In this document: in pieces, positions 1 through 10,400 of the stretch
Position numbering within the stretch: position 1 is the first letter of the stretch
How the letters are laid out: every line of letters starts with the position of its first letter
Assembly (NCBI GenBank): GCA_903907935.1
Contig: CAIVQA010000078.1
Span: 1 to 42,620 of the forward strand
Reading direction: 5' to 3'
DNA length: 42,620 nucleotides
Source: an uncultured Francisellaceae bacterium
GTDB lineage: Bacteria > Pseudomonadota > Gammaproteobacteria > UBA6186 > Azoamicaceae
Notes under the pieces: generated by a model
Told to the model about the DNA's origin: nothing
The model's database searches: none
What the model saw: only the letters and a program-made list of their open reading frames with translations
Translations under genes and position numbers: made by a program

Positions 1-104
1 AATAGTTCCACTTTAGTCACCTCATTACCTCCAAGAATTATTAGTTTCAAAAATAACATAATAATTCTGAGAAGGTTTTATTGACTAGGGTGGAGCCAAA
101 TTAA

Positions 105-338
105 ATTAGCAAATGGGGCCAGGCCGTATTAGCAAACACAGATTTGGCTGATTATCTAAAAGCACTGGAGTCTTATAGTATTCCTAATGCAATATTAAAC
201 GCTGCTCAATGTAGTTTTTCGTCGACAGAACAAAATCTTTCATCGTTACCTGGTACTCCTAATTCCACCAGTCCAATAGATTCTCCTCCAAATTCTAAAC
301 GACTTAAAAACCCGTTATTGCGGTTAGGTCCGGCATAA
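105..338 (+). CDS. Small open frame of unknown function, possibly a gene remnant
   Basis: The frame is open from 105 (after a TAA at 102-104) to the stop at 336-338. It has no ATG; the best start is TTG at 144, with no visible Shine-Dalgarno sequence. The product would be about 64 residues with a Ser/Pro/Asn-rich second half. I recognise no family. The lack of a good start, and the fact that it reads plausibly upstream of the TTG, suggest the 3' end of a decayed gene rather than an intact one. The flanking 1-104 holds only a weak 9-bp inverted repeat (34-42 with 60-68). This may be noise. Confidence 0.2.
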   Translation: MSKWGQAVLANTDLADYLKALESYSIPNAILNAAQCSFSSTEQNLSSLPGTPNSTSPIDSPPNSKRLKNPLLRLGPA

Positions 339-376
339 CCAGTTTGTAATATAACTGTCTTAAGCTATTCTTAAGG

Positions 377-428
377 TATAATATTTGTTTGCTGACATTG
401 GACATTGTCTGGTCGGAGCTCATTTAAA
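377..428 (+). promoter_or_regulatory. Leader of the first autotransporter: -10 box, conserved UTR and RBS
   Basis: A perfect TATAAT lies at 377-382. The roughly 50 nt from there to the ATG at 429 are almost the same as the leader of the second autotransporter (7439-7492): both contain TTTGCTGACATTG, then CTGGTCGGAGCTCATTTAA and the start codon. GGAG, 10 nt before the ATG, is a good ribosome-binding site. No convincing -35 box lies 17 bp upstream. The conservation over non-coding bases supports a shared promoter and regulated leader; the exact transcription start is inferred. Confidence 0.5.
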
Positions 429-3400
429 ATGCCACGGATTATAGGCTCTTCAAAAAATAAACTTCAGTTTAATAATATTAATCGTAAAAAAGCATTGATT
501 TTGTTTTTATTAGGGCAAGCAACAAATGTTAGTGGTGTACAGGTAGGGTTGCCTGCAAATGAAGGGATTTATATAGGGATAATGAATGATGTAACTTTAA
601 ATAGCGGCTGTATAAATTTAACAAGTGGTTCTACAACTCCAATAACAAGCAGTACTACTATTAACAATCAAGGTTTTTTTGCCGGGATAACTTACAGTGA
701 TGCTGGTTTTTATATAAATAATTTTAATAGCGGTGATTATGTGGTGATTAGCGCTAATGCAATTAAGACTCAATATTCTGGAGATGCTACTAAAAATAGT
801 ACTAATTACTTAACATACAATACACTTATAAATCAAGATGGTGGTCCAACAGGTTGGCTTCCTATTGCTTCTAATCCAGGATTGCTAATAATAGGTGGTG
901 CTTTACCAAGTGCTGTAGCTATGTATGTTGGTGAAGGGCAAGGAACTTATACTATAGCTGCTACTGGCAATAGCAATGATGTTATACTTGCTACCAACAC
1001 AGCCAGCAACGGCAGTATAAATGTTACCGGTAACAGTGCCATTTCTACAGTAAGTAATTTACTTGGATCATATAATATAATTAATAATAATAGTATTACT
1101 AGAACTGATGCCGGTACTGTTATAGACATGACAAATGCTAATCTTGGCGGTACCATTAATATAACAAATAATGGAACTATTACTGCTCACACAGGAAGCA
1201 AAGCAATAGATTTTACTGGAGCAGTTTCGGATCTTAATTTAGTTAATAACAATGCAGCTGTTATTACTGGTAATATCGTTGGTGGTAATAGTGGTAATAT
1301 ATTTAATATTTATGGCGGCACAATAACAGGAAATATCACTGGTGGAACAGGAACAAATGTTTTAAATGTTGGTTCTACTACAGCAACTGCAGCCCAGAGT
1401 TTTAGTACTAGCGGTACAATAAATCAAGTTCAAACAATAAATGTTGTAAATGCTACTGGTCAAACTACATCTTTTTCAATTAACAATCCAATAACAAATG
1501 TTAACAGTAGTTTTACGACTAATACAGGAACAACTACTAACGTTAATGCTAATGGGGTAGTTTCTGGTAGTGGAACATTAACTAATTCTGGTGCGTTAAT
1601 TTTAAATTCAGGAGGTACTATTGGGATCCCTACCACTTTTGGGGTGGCTTCTGGCGCAACATTTACTATTAATGGTGGTACAATAGTTAGTCCTATATTT
1701 GGTTATTCTAAAACAGATGGTAATACTGTTACGATAGCAGGGAATTTTACTACTGGTAATACTATAGATAGTATAGGTGCTATTATGGTGTCTGAAGTTA
1801 ATAGTGTTCCTACGGTATTTACGGTTAACAATCCTATAACTAACGTTATTAATCATTTTGAAATAACTGATGGAAGTTCAGCAGTTATAGGTAGTGGTGG
1901 AAGTATTTCTGGTTGTAGTAATTTGCTGATTAATTCGGGAACATTAACTTTAAATCCCGGTGGTGTTATTGCTTCTTCTATAACTTTTGGTTCTACTTCA
2001 TTAAGTTTTGGTTCTAATCCGGTGACGATTTTAACTGTTAATGGCGGAACGATAACTGGAACAATAACTGGTAATTTTCTTGGTAGTACTAATACAGTAA
2101 ATGTAACTGGTACTTTTACCACTGGTAATACAATAAATAATATTGGTACCATCGCAGTATCTGGAGTTAGTTCTAATCCTACGGTATTTATGGTTAATAA
2201 TCCTATAACCAATCTTGCTACTAGTTTTACGACAGGTGCTCATTCTACAACAATTATAGATAATGGTGGAAGTATTTCTGGAAGTGGAACATTAACTAAC
2301 TCTGGCGCGTTAGTTTTAAATCCAGGTGGTAGTATTAGTACCCCGATAACTTTTGGGGTTGGCTCTGGATCTACTTTAACTATTAATGGTGGCACCTTAA
2401 CAGGAACAATAACTGGTAATTCTACAACAGACAGCAACACTGTTAATGTAGGTGGTACTTTTACTACAGGAAACACAATAGATAAGGTTGGCAATATTAG
2501 TGTATCTGGAGTTAATGTTGATCCAACAATATTTACAGTTAATAATTCCATAACAAATATTAGTAATGGTTTTACAATTGATGCTAATTCTAAAACTGTT
2601 ATTGGTGGTACAGGTGTGGTTGTTTCTGGAGGCGGTACATTAACTAATTCAGGTGCTTTAACTGTAAATTCTGGTGGTAGTGTTGAACTTCCAATATCTT
2701 TTGGTGTTCCAGGTGGGGCATCTTTAACTATCAATGGTGGTCTTATAACAACTGCTATATCTGGTAACTTTGGAATAGATAATAATACCATTAATATAAA
2801 TAGTGATTTTACCACTCCAAGCACCATAAGTCAGGTTGGTAATATAAGCGTATTTGAAACTGACGCCGCTACTCCTGTTACGTTTACTGTTAATAAAGCT
2901 ATAACTAATACTGCTATTCTTACAATTGGAGCTAATGCTACTTTAGATATAAATAGTGGTGGCGATATTTCTGGTGTGATTGCCGGTGGGGCTGCTATTA
3001 GTAATCTTGGTACACTTTCAATTAATTCTGGTGGTACTATAGGTAGTACTGCTGCATTGGGAGATGTGGTTAATAATGGAACATTTATTGCCTCTGGTGG
3101 AGGAGTAGTTAAGGTGGGAGCTTTTCTTAATAATTCACTGGCAAGCAGTCCAACTTTAAGTATATCTTCTGGCAACATGACAGTGGCTGGAACTGTAACA
3201 AATACTTTAGGAGGTATAACAATTTCTGGTACTAGCTCTACATCTTATGGAGACTTATCTAGTGCTAGCGCTAGTACACCTAGTAATTTAATAAATGGAT
3301 CTGATCAAACAATAACTGTTTCTGGTTTTGGTACTATGGGTCATGGTGCCACCTTGGGAAATATAACAAATAATGGCATTATAACTAATGCTGGAACTAT

Positions 3401-6400
3401 TAAAGGTGTTACTTTAACAAATTCTGGAGATATTATTTCCAGCGGTAATAGTTATTTTACAGGTAATATAACTAATAACAATAATGGGATTATAGCTATT
3501 AATAGTGGTGGTAATTTTGGTAAAAATGCTAGCGATACTACTAGTACTGTAAATTTAACAAATTCAGGATCCTTAATAAATCACGGAACTTTAAAAGTTT
3601 CCTCTTTAACGCAATCAGGAATTATGGTTACAGATGGAACGATAAATGTAGATCCTGGTGGTCACATTGCTTTTGGTACAAATAGTAACAACACTTTAAC
3701 TATTAAAGGTGGGACTGTAAATAGTTCTATAATTGGTGGTGTTAATAATGTTATTGAAATTAATGTTAATCCAAATAGTGATAGAACTCTTGGAACTTTT
3801 ACTACCGGTGGTTCGATAACAGGTGTTGGAGCTATTAAATTAGATGCTGGTAATTTTGTAATTGAAAATGCTATAACCGGAGTTGCCAATAATTTTACAA
3901 CTGCAGCTGGCACTACAACTACTATAAATGCAACTACCGGTACTTCGGCAATTATTGGATCGTTAACTGGTGTTGGGACTATAAACAACGGTGGATCTAT
4001 AACTTTAAACAATAGTGCTAGCACTCTTGATGTTGGTACTTTTATTAATAACAACACTAATGCAACCTTGACAATACAAGCCGGAAGAGCGACAACAAGT
4101 AATATAGCAAATACTCTTGGTAGAATAACTATTTCTGGAGGAGATTTGTCTAGCCAAAGTTCTTCTACACCTAGTAGATTAACAAATGCTGCAACTATAT
4201 CTCTTTCTGAAGGAACAGTAGGGGCTAACAATGCATTAGGTACGGTACTTAATCAAAATACAATTAATGTTAGTGGTGGCAGCATGATTATTGGTGATTT
4301 TATTAATAATAATGCTAATGCAAATTTAAATATTACCGGTGGTGTAGTACAAACTGGCAATATAATAAATACCTTGGGGGCTGGTAACACAACTAGTGTT
4401 AGTAGTACAACAAGTACAACTAACCCTATAACAAGCATCACCATTTCTAATGGGGATTTATCTAGTGCCAGTTATACTAATAAAAGCATATTAATAAATC
4501 AAATTGGCCAAGTTATAACAATTTCTGGGACAGGTACTGTTGGTGCTACTGTTGGTACAGTCTTAGGAAGTACAGTTAGTTATGCCCTAGGTGCTGTAAC
4601 TAATTATGGTACAATTAATGCTGGTGGTGCTAGTATGACTGTTGGTACATTTACTAATAATAATGCTAATGCTGTTTTAAATATTACTAATGGTTCATCA
4701 GTGCTTACTGGTAATATAACAAATACATTAGGAGCAATTAGTAAAACTGGCACAACGAATCCTATAACAAGCATAACCATTTCTAATGGCGATCTATCTA
4801 GTGTTGATCCTACTAATAAAAGTACTTTAACAAATGCAGTTGGACAGGTTATAACGATTTCTGGAATTGGAACAATGGGATATGCTAATCAAGGTAATAA
4901 TGCATTAGGAGCTGTAACTAATTATGGTACTATTAATGCTGGTGGTAGCAATATAACTGTTGGTACTTTTACTAATAACAATGCTAATGCCGTTTTAAAT
5001 ATTACTAATGGTCCAGTAGAAACCGGTGATATAAACAACACTTTAGGTAGTATATTAATTTCAGGAAGCGATTTAAGTAGTGCAGGTATTACGGCTAGTA
5101 ATTTAACAAATGCAGCTGGTCAAACTATAACAATTTCTGAACAAGGTAGTATGGGTAACTATAGTGCATTAGGAACTGTAAATAATAATGGTACAATTAA
5201 TGTTGGCGGTAATGGTATGATGGTTGGTGATTTTACTAATAATCATGCCAATGCTGCTTTAAAAATTACCGGCAGCACTACAGCTATTTGTGCAGTAGAA
5301 ACTGGAGTTTTAACAAACACTCTAGGAAGTATAAGTATTTCTGGTGGTGCTAAAGTAACTGCTGGTAATATAATAAATACTTCAGGCAGTATAACAATAT
5401 CTGGTTCTGGAAGCGATTTATCTAGTACTTCTTATACCAATAGAAGTACTTTACAAAATGCAGCTAGTCAAACTATATCCGTTTCTGCTCCAGCCACTAT
5501 GGGAGCAGCGACTAATACAGTTAGTTATGCATTAGGTGCTATAACTAATTATGGCACTTTTAATATTAATTATCCGGTTATAAATACTATTAATAGTAAT
5601 TTAGTTACAGCAGTTGGAAATTTTACCAATGAAACTAATGCTCTTGTTAATTTAGGAGCAAATATTGATATAGGTGGTGGAGGGGGAACTGGTTATACTT
5701 TTATTAATAATGGTACGGTGAATGTACTGCAACCTGTTAATCTTAATGGTAATTATACCAATTCAGGAACTCATATTGTAACTATAGATGGCAATGGTAA
5801 TCCTAGTGTTTTAAATTTAGGAACTGGCTCATCAGTTACATTAAATAATAATGCTACTATAAGTATTCAACTTAGTGGTGATCCTTTAATTCAAGATCAA
5901 CAATCATTTCCGATTATAACTGCTAGTAGTGCAAATATAACTGGTAATGTTAATTTTTTAGGAGGTACTAATTTAATATCTTATGCTGCGTCGATTAATA
6001 ATAACAATATTTTAATTACAGCTACTCGTAAATCAATAGTAGACATTATTGGTACAACAACCAATTCTGGAACACTTACAGTTGCTAAAGTATTAGATGG
6101 TTTATTTAAAACTGGAATTACTAACGATTTAAAAATTGCATTAGCTAAAATAGAAGAATTAGATTCTACGCAAGATATAATTAATGTGATAACTCAATTA
6201 TCTCCAGAAACTAATATTACTCCAGATACTGGATTTATAGCTCCTTCTATGGCACTTGGTATGGCAAGCGAAAGGTTAGATTTAGTGGCTCGTGCCGGAA
6301 TAAATAATATTCAAACTGGGTTTTCGGCTGGTGGCATGCAGAGTAATAATGGTTTATGGATCAAAGGGTTGGGAGGCACTATTCAGCAAAAACAATATCC

Positions 6401-7178
6401 AAATTCTTCGGGTTATAATGCTAATACGGCTGGGTTTGCTTTTGGAGTAGATCGGCAAATTTTAGATGATACTTGGTTAGGGTTAGGATTAAGTTCCGTA
6501 GGAACCCATGTAAGCAGTAAAGATTTTCCATCTAAAAAGACTAATATTAATAGCCGTCAAATAACTGTATATAGTAGTTTTTCTCCAGGAGATTACTATA
6601 TAGATCACTTTACAGCTATAGCTTTTAATAGCTATAACTTGATGCGTAGTATTAAGTATAATGGGTTAAATTATACGGCCACAGCGAAGTATAGTGGTAT
6701 ACAACCATCCAGTAAAATTTCTGCTGGGTTTATACATGGTATTAATAATTTTAAAATTATTCCTAATTGTTCTGTACAATATTCAGTATTGGGTCAAAAA
6801 ACCTATAATGAAGTTGGTGCCGGTGGGCTTAGTTTACAACAAACTAATTCCACTTTAAATCAATTAGAAGGCGGAGTCGGCATAAAATTTGCGTTATTAC
6901 ATAATGAAAATAGTGAACAAATATTTAACCCAGATCTTCACTTTATGGTGTTGCGTGATTTTAAAAGTAGTGCCCCTATAACTACAGCAAAATTTTTAGG
7001 TGGAGGTGGTAGTTTTACCATACAAGGAGCGACTCCAGATAAAACTACTTATAATGTAGGTGCTGGATTAATTTTTATTCATGAAAATCGAGTACATTTT
7101 ACCGCAAATTATGAACTACGAAAGAAAAATAAATTTATAGGCCACTCTGGATCTTTAGCTGTTAGATACGAGATTTGA
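429..7178 (+). CDS. Giant autotransporter adhesin (type Va secretion), 2249 aa
   Basis: This is a surface-exposed autotransporter: an N-terminal export signal, a very long repetitive passenger, and a C-terminal beta-barrel that inserts in the outer membrane. The signal has a basic stretch (NRKK, residues 20-23) and a hydrophobic core (ALILFLLGQA). The passenger (about 45-1900) is Asn/Thr/Ser/Gly-rich beta-helix-like repeats. A linker with TQLSPE precedes an autotransporter-type barrel at about 1975-2249, which begins GLWIKGLGG and ends in SLAVRYEI. A TTG start at 405 is possible, but ATG 429 has a better RBS; a TGA in frame at 393 prevents the longer start open to the paralogue. No protease or lipase motif is visible, so adhesion is the likeliest role. 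Its passenger differs from that of the next gene although the barrels are very similar. Confidence 0.9.
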   Translation: MPRIIGSSKNKLQFNNINRKKALILFLLGQATNVSGVQVGLPANEGIYIGIMNDVTLNSGCINLTSGSTTPITSSTTINNQGFFAGITYSDAGFYINNFNSGDYVVISANAIKTQYSGDATKNSTNYLTYNTLINQDGGPTGWLPIASNPGLLIIGGALPSAVAMYVGEGQGTYTIAATGNSNDVILATNTASNGSINVTGNSAISTVSNLLGSYNIINNNSITRTDAGTVIDMTNANLGGTINITNNGTITAHTGSKAIDFTGAVSDLNLVNNNAAVITGNIVGGNSGNIFNIYGGTITGNITGGTGTNVLNVGSTTATAAQSFSTSGTINQVQTINVVNATGQTTSFSINNPITNVNSSFTTNTGTTTNVNANGVVSGSGTLTNSGALILNSGGTIGIPTTFGVASGATFTINGGTIVSPIFGYSKTDGNTVTIAGNFTTGNTIDSIGAIMVSEVNSVPTVFTVNNPITNVINHFEITDGSSAVIGSGGSISGCSNLLINSGTLTLNPGGVIASSITFGSTSLSFGSNPVTILTVNGGTITGTITGNFLGSTNTVNVTGTFTTGNTINNIGTIAVSGVSSNPTVFMVNNPITNLATSFTTGAHSTTIIDNGGSISGSGTLTNSGALVLNPGGSISTPITFGVGSGSTLTINGGTLTGTITGNSTTDSNTVNVGGTFTTGNTIDKVGNISVSGVNVDPTIFTVNNSITNISNGFTIDANSKTVIGGTGVVVSGGGTLTNSGALTVNSGGSVELPISFGVPGGASLTINGGLITTAISGNFGIDNNTININSDFTTPSTISQVGNISVFETDAATPVTFTVNKAITNTAILTIGANATLDINSGGDISGVIAGGAAISNLGTLSINSGGTIGSTAALGDVVNNGTFIASGGGVVKVGAFLNNSLASSPTLSISSGNMTVAGTVTNTLGGITISGTSSTSYGDLSSASASTPSNLINGSDQTITVSGFGTMGHGATLGNITNNGIITNAGTIKGVTLTNSGDIISSGNSYFTGNITNNNNGIIAINSGGNFGKNASDTTSTVNLTNSGSLINHGTLKVSSLTQSGIMVTDGTINVDPGGHIAFGTNSNNTLTIKGGTVNSSIIGGVNNVIEINVNPNSDRTLGTFTTGGSITGVGAIKLDAGNFVIENAITGVANNFTTAAGTTTTINATTGTSAIIGSLTGVGTINNGGSITLNNSASTLDVGTFINNNTNATLTIQAGRATTSNIANTLGRITISGGDLSSQSSSTPSRLTNAATISLSEGTVGANNALGTVLNQNTINVSGGSMIIGDFINNNANANLNITGGVVQTGNIINTLGAGNTTSVSSTTSTTNPITSITISNGDLSSASYTNKSILINQIGQVITISGTGTVGATVGTVLGSTVSYALGAVTNYGTINAGGASMTVGTFTNNNANAVLNITNGSSVLTGNITNTLGAISKTGTTNPITSITISNGDLSSVDPTNKSTLTNAVGQVITISGIGTMGYANQGNNALGAVTNYGTINAGGSNITVGTFTNNNANAVLNITNGPVETGDINNTLGSILISGSDLSSAGITASNLTNAAGQTITISEQGSMGNYSALGTVNNNGTINVGGNGMMVGDFTNNHANAALKITGSTTAICAVETGVLTNTLGSISISGGAKVTAGNIINTSGSITISGSGSDLSSTSYTNRSTLQNAASQTISVSAPATMGAATNTVSYALGAITNYGTFNINYPVINTINSNLVTAVGNFTNETNALVNLGANIDIGGGGGTGYTFINNGTVNVLQPVNLNGNYTNSGTHIVTIDGNGNPSVLNLGTGSSVTLNNNATISIQLSGDPLIQDQQSFPIITASSANITGNVNFLGGTNLISYAASINNNNILITATRKSIVDIIGTTTNSGTLTVAKVLDGLFKTGITNDLKIALAKIEELDSTQDIINVITQLSPETNITPDTGFIAPSMALGMASERLDLVARAGINNIQTGFSAGGMQSNNGLWIKGLGGTIQQKQYPNSSGYNANTAGFAFGVDRQILDDTWLGLGLSSVGTHVSSKDFPSKKTNINSRQITVYSSFSPGDYYIDHFTAIAFNSYNLMRSIKYNGLNYTATAKYSGIQPSSKISAGFIHGINNFKIIPNCSVQYSVLGQKTYNEVGAGGLSLQQTNSTLNQLEGGVGIKFALLHNENSEQIFNPDLHFMVLRDFKSSAPITTAKFLGGGGSFTIQGATPDKTTYNVGAGLIFIHENRVHFTANYELRKKNKFIGHSGSLAVRYEI
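1440..2990 (+). repeat. Tandem ~95-aa repeats in the first passenger (type 1)
   Basis: About five degenerate copies of a roughly 95-residue unit. Each contains INGGTITGTITGN, then a FTTGNTI segment, a VSGV...PTVFTVNNPITN segment, and SGSGTLTNSGAL followed by LNPGGSI..PITFG. The DNA copies remain similar enough to allow unequal recombination. Boundaries are approximate. Confidence 0.75.
4040..5560 (+). repeat. Tandem ~75-100-aa repeats in the first passenger (type 2)
   Basis: Several copies of a unit containing ITISNGDLSS, LTNAAGQTITISGTGT, NYGTINAGG, VGTFTNNNANAVLNIT and TGNITNTLG. The stretches near 4615-4695 and 4925-5005 are nearly identical at DNA level. The same unit recurs many times in the second autotransporter (for example near 9090, 11900, 12170, 15085 and 15480), so the two passengers are built from shared modules. 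Confidence 0.75.
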
Positions 7179-7190
7179 TATGCTCTCAAC

Positions 7191-7386
7191 AAATGAGTTT
7201 TCAGTACTCTAAAAAACAAGGAGTGTTGTTTGAGCTTCTTTGACCTCTAGTTGCTCCTTGCTTTGCGAAAGGCGAGTTTCACGCACAAAATGTCAGGATA
7301 GACATTTTGACGCGCGCAGCGCGCCCGCAGGGCTCGCGCCAGGATGGCGTGAGTCACTTGTTTTTTAGAATACCGAAAACTCATTT
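7191..7386. repeat. Long foldback repeat, GTACTC family (copy 1)
   Basis: Imperfect 30-bp terminal inverted repeats (7191-7220 and 7357-7386; 2 mismatches) share the core TACTCTAAAAAACAAG. The inside holds GTGTTGTTTGAGC, a short stem AAAATGTCAGGATAGACATTTT, and a GC-rich stretch (GCGCGCAGCGCGC...) ending in CAGGATGGCG. No coding capacity or transposase is seen. It fills the gap between the two autotransporters and, as a long hairpin, could also stop transcription. I see no clear target duplication. Confidence 0.8.
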
Positions 7387-7438
7387 GCGATCAATATATT
7401 TGTAGTTCCACCAATATAAACTATTATTAAATTATAAT

Positions 7439-7492
7439 TATAATATTTTGTTTGCTGACATTGAACGTAGTTCTGGTCGGAGCTCATTTAAC
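7439..7492 (+). promoter_or_regulatory. Leader of the second autotransporter
   Basis: TATAAT at 7439-7444 (and another at 7433-7438) is followed by a leader that matches the one before the first autotransporter base for base over most of its length, with GGAG 10 nt before ATG 7493. Upstream of the -10 box the two regions are unrelated, so the shared part begins at the -10 box. No good -35 box is visible. Confidence 0.5.
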
Positions 7493-10400
7493 ATGCCACG
7501 GATTATAGGCTATTTTACCAAATTTTGGTTTAATCACATTAATCTCAAAAAAATATTAGTGCTATTTTTAGTGGTGCACATAACAATAACTAATAATTCT
7601 TTTGGTACTAGTCTTCAAAATATTAGTAGTAGTCAGGTAGGTTGGGTTATTAATACTGGGGCAGCCGAAGCAGCAGCTCTATCTATGACTTCTGGTACTG
7701 GTAGTGGGAGCTGGACTGTAAATAGTGGTATTGTTTGGTCTGTTACTGGGTATCCAGTTATATCAATAGCATCTACTGGCTTATTTAACACTAACCCAGA
7801 TGATTATTCTACTATCATATATAGCATATACAATAGCGGTAGTATTAGTAGACAAGATAGTGGTACTGTTTTAGATATGTCTAAAGCTAATCCAACAGTG
7901 GCTGGGGTTATTGATATTTATGATTTTATACCTAATACAGCTAGCGGAGGTCCTGGAAGTGGTACTAGTAATGGTCCTGGTACTATTACTGCTTCATCTG
8001 GAAGCAGTGCAATAGATTTTTCTGCCGCTACCGCTAGGCTTAGCTTATGGCAACAAAATGCTTCGAGCGCAATTACTGGAAATATAAAAGGTAGCGTTGG
8101 CACATCTGCAATTCCATCTGGTAGCTATCGCGATATATATCATATTCAAGGTGGCAGTTTAAAGGGTAACATTACTGGCGGCAACGGTCCAGATTATTAT
8201 ATATTTGATGGTAGCAATGTTAATGGTGTTATTACTACTAGTGTATTTGGAGATTTAGTGAGTATTTCTGGTGGTAGCGTAGACGGTAGTATTACCAGTA
8301 ATAGCGCGGCAACCGGAGGGAATACATATAATATTAGTGGTAGCACAACTGTAAATGCAAATATTACGGGAAGTAAAAAAGCAGATACATTTAACATTAC
8401 TGGCGGTACTATTAGTGGAAACATTACCGGTAACTCAGGAAGTGTAGGAAATACATATAACATTTCTGGTGGTACCGTTAATGGAAATATTACTGGTAGC
8501 ACAGGAAGTACGGGAGATAGTTTTCTAATTACTGGTGGTACCGTTAATGGAAATATTACTGGTACTAAAGCTACTAATATGTTGTTGCAAAACAGCATCA
8601 CCACTCATCCAGTTATTAACGGCAATATAACGTTAAGTTCTTCTGTAGCTAATGCGTTAGCTATAGGGTATGGAACTAACAGCGCTACTTTTTCTACTGG
8701 TGGCGATATTTCTAATGCGCAAACAATTTCCGTTAACAATAATACTTTAGGTTTAAACAGTTTTACAATTAATAACAATGTAACTGGAGTTAAAACTGTT
8801 ACTAATAATGCCACCATTGTGGTTGCTAATGGTGGGTTTTTATCTGGAGTTGATAATACTTCTTTGCTAACAAATAATGATAGAGTAAATGTTACTGGAG
8901 GGAGTATAACTATTGGTACGTTTACTAATAACAATGCAAACGCTGTTTTAAATATTACCGGTGGTACAGTGGCGGCACTTAATATAAATAATACAACAGG
9001 TGCTACAGCTGGTGGTATACTAATTTCTGGTGGAGATTTATCTGGCGGCAACATTAGCAGCGGTAGTAGCAGTAGTGTCCCAATTAGTACTTTAACAAAT
9101 GCAGCTGGTCAAACCATAACACTTTCTGGAACCGGGACAATTGGTAGCACCAAACCGATAGGAGTTGTAACTAATGCTGGAACATTTAATGCAGGTGGTG
9201 GTAATGTACAAGTTGGTACTTTTAATAATGTTGCAAATGCGGTTTTAAATGTTTCTGGTGGTATATTAAGTAGTACGAGTACAAATGCTAATGCATTAAC
9301 TAATTCTGGTGTTTTAAATTTAGAAAAAGGTGGTACAGTTAGTGCTCCGATTAGTTTTGCCAATACCGGTGGAGTTATAAACCTTGATGGTGGAGCTATA
9401 ACTTCTACGGTTACAGGATTTAATAATAATAGTGAAATAATTAATGTATTAGCAGATTGCGATACTGCTAGTTCTTTAAATAAAACAGCAAAAGTCGGTA
9501 ATATTCTAGTAAACACTAACAATTTTACAATTAATAGTGCATTATCAACTTTTAATTTTACTACAGCATTTAATACTATAACAACTATATCTGGTGGAGG
9601 AGATCTTTCTGGTGGCGGTGCTATTAGTAATGCCGGTACCATCTCGGTGTCTGGTGGTAGTATAGGGAATACATCTAGCATGGGTAACGTTATTAATAAT
9701 GGAACATTTAATGTTGCCGGCACAGTTAAGGTTAAAACTTTTACCAATGATGTATCAGAATCATCTGGAGCAGGTCCTTTAACTGCTATAAATACGATAA
9801 ATATGACGGTAAACTCTACCGGTACTTCTGCTGGAATCATTCCAGACACTAGTAGACAGGCTGGTGTAGATTTGCCTCCAACTGAAACTTTACCTTCTAC
9901 AACTACTAGTCCTTCTATATTTATTAATGGTGCTTCTACTGCTGCCACTGGAATTAGCGGTATTAGTATTGCCGATCCAGATAATAATAATCAATCTGAA
10001 AATGTAACGTTATTAGCTACAAATGGTACTTTATCATTTACGTCCACTACTAATTTGGTTGCTACAGCTAACCATTCTAAAATAATCACTATTATTGGGA
10101 AGGTATCCGATCTTAATAATGCTTTAGCTACTTTAACTTTTACTCAAACTACTGGGTATTATGGACCAGCTAACATAACTGTTATGGTTAATGATAACGA
10201 TGTAACTAGTAGTGCAGTCAGCGGAACAACCGGTATAGGAGGAATTAGTAGTAATTCTGGGGCGTTAAATATTACTTCTGGCAGCATGATAGTCGGTAAT
10301 GTAACGAATAATAATGGAGGCATAAAAGTTTCTGGTGGAGATTTATCTGGAATTTCTGTTAATACTACTAATTTAACAAATGCAGTTGGTCAAACGGTAC

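Noticed and set aside
405..428. Longer TTG start for the first autotransporter
   Set aside because: ATG 429 has GGAG at suitable spacing, and the matching ATG in the paralogue lies in the same conserved leader.
1440..5560. Regular repeats that could suggest a CRISPR or satellite array
   Set aside because: The repeats are in frame, coding, diverged and far longer than CRISPR units, with no spacers of even length.
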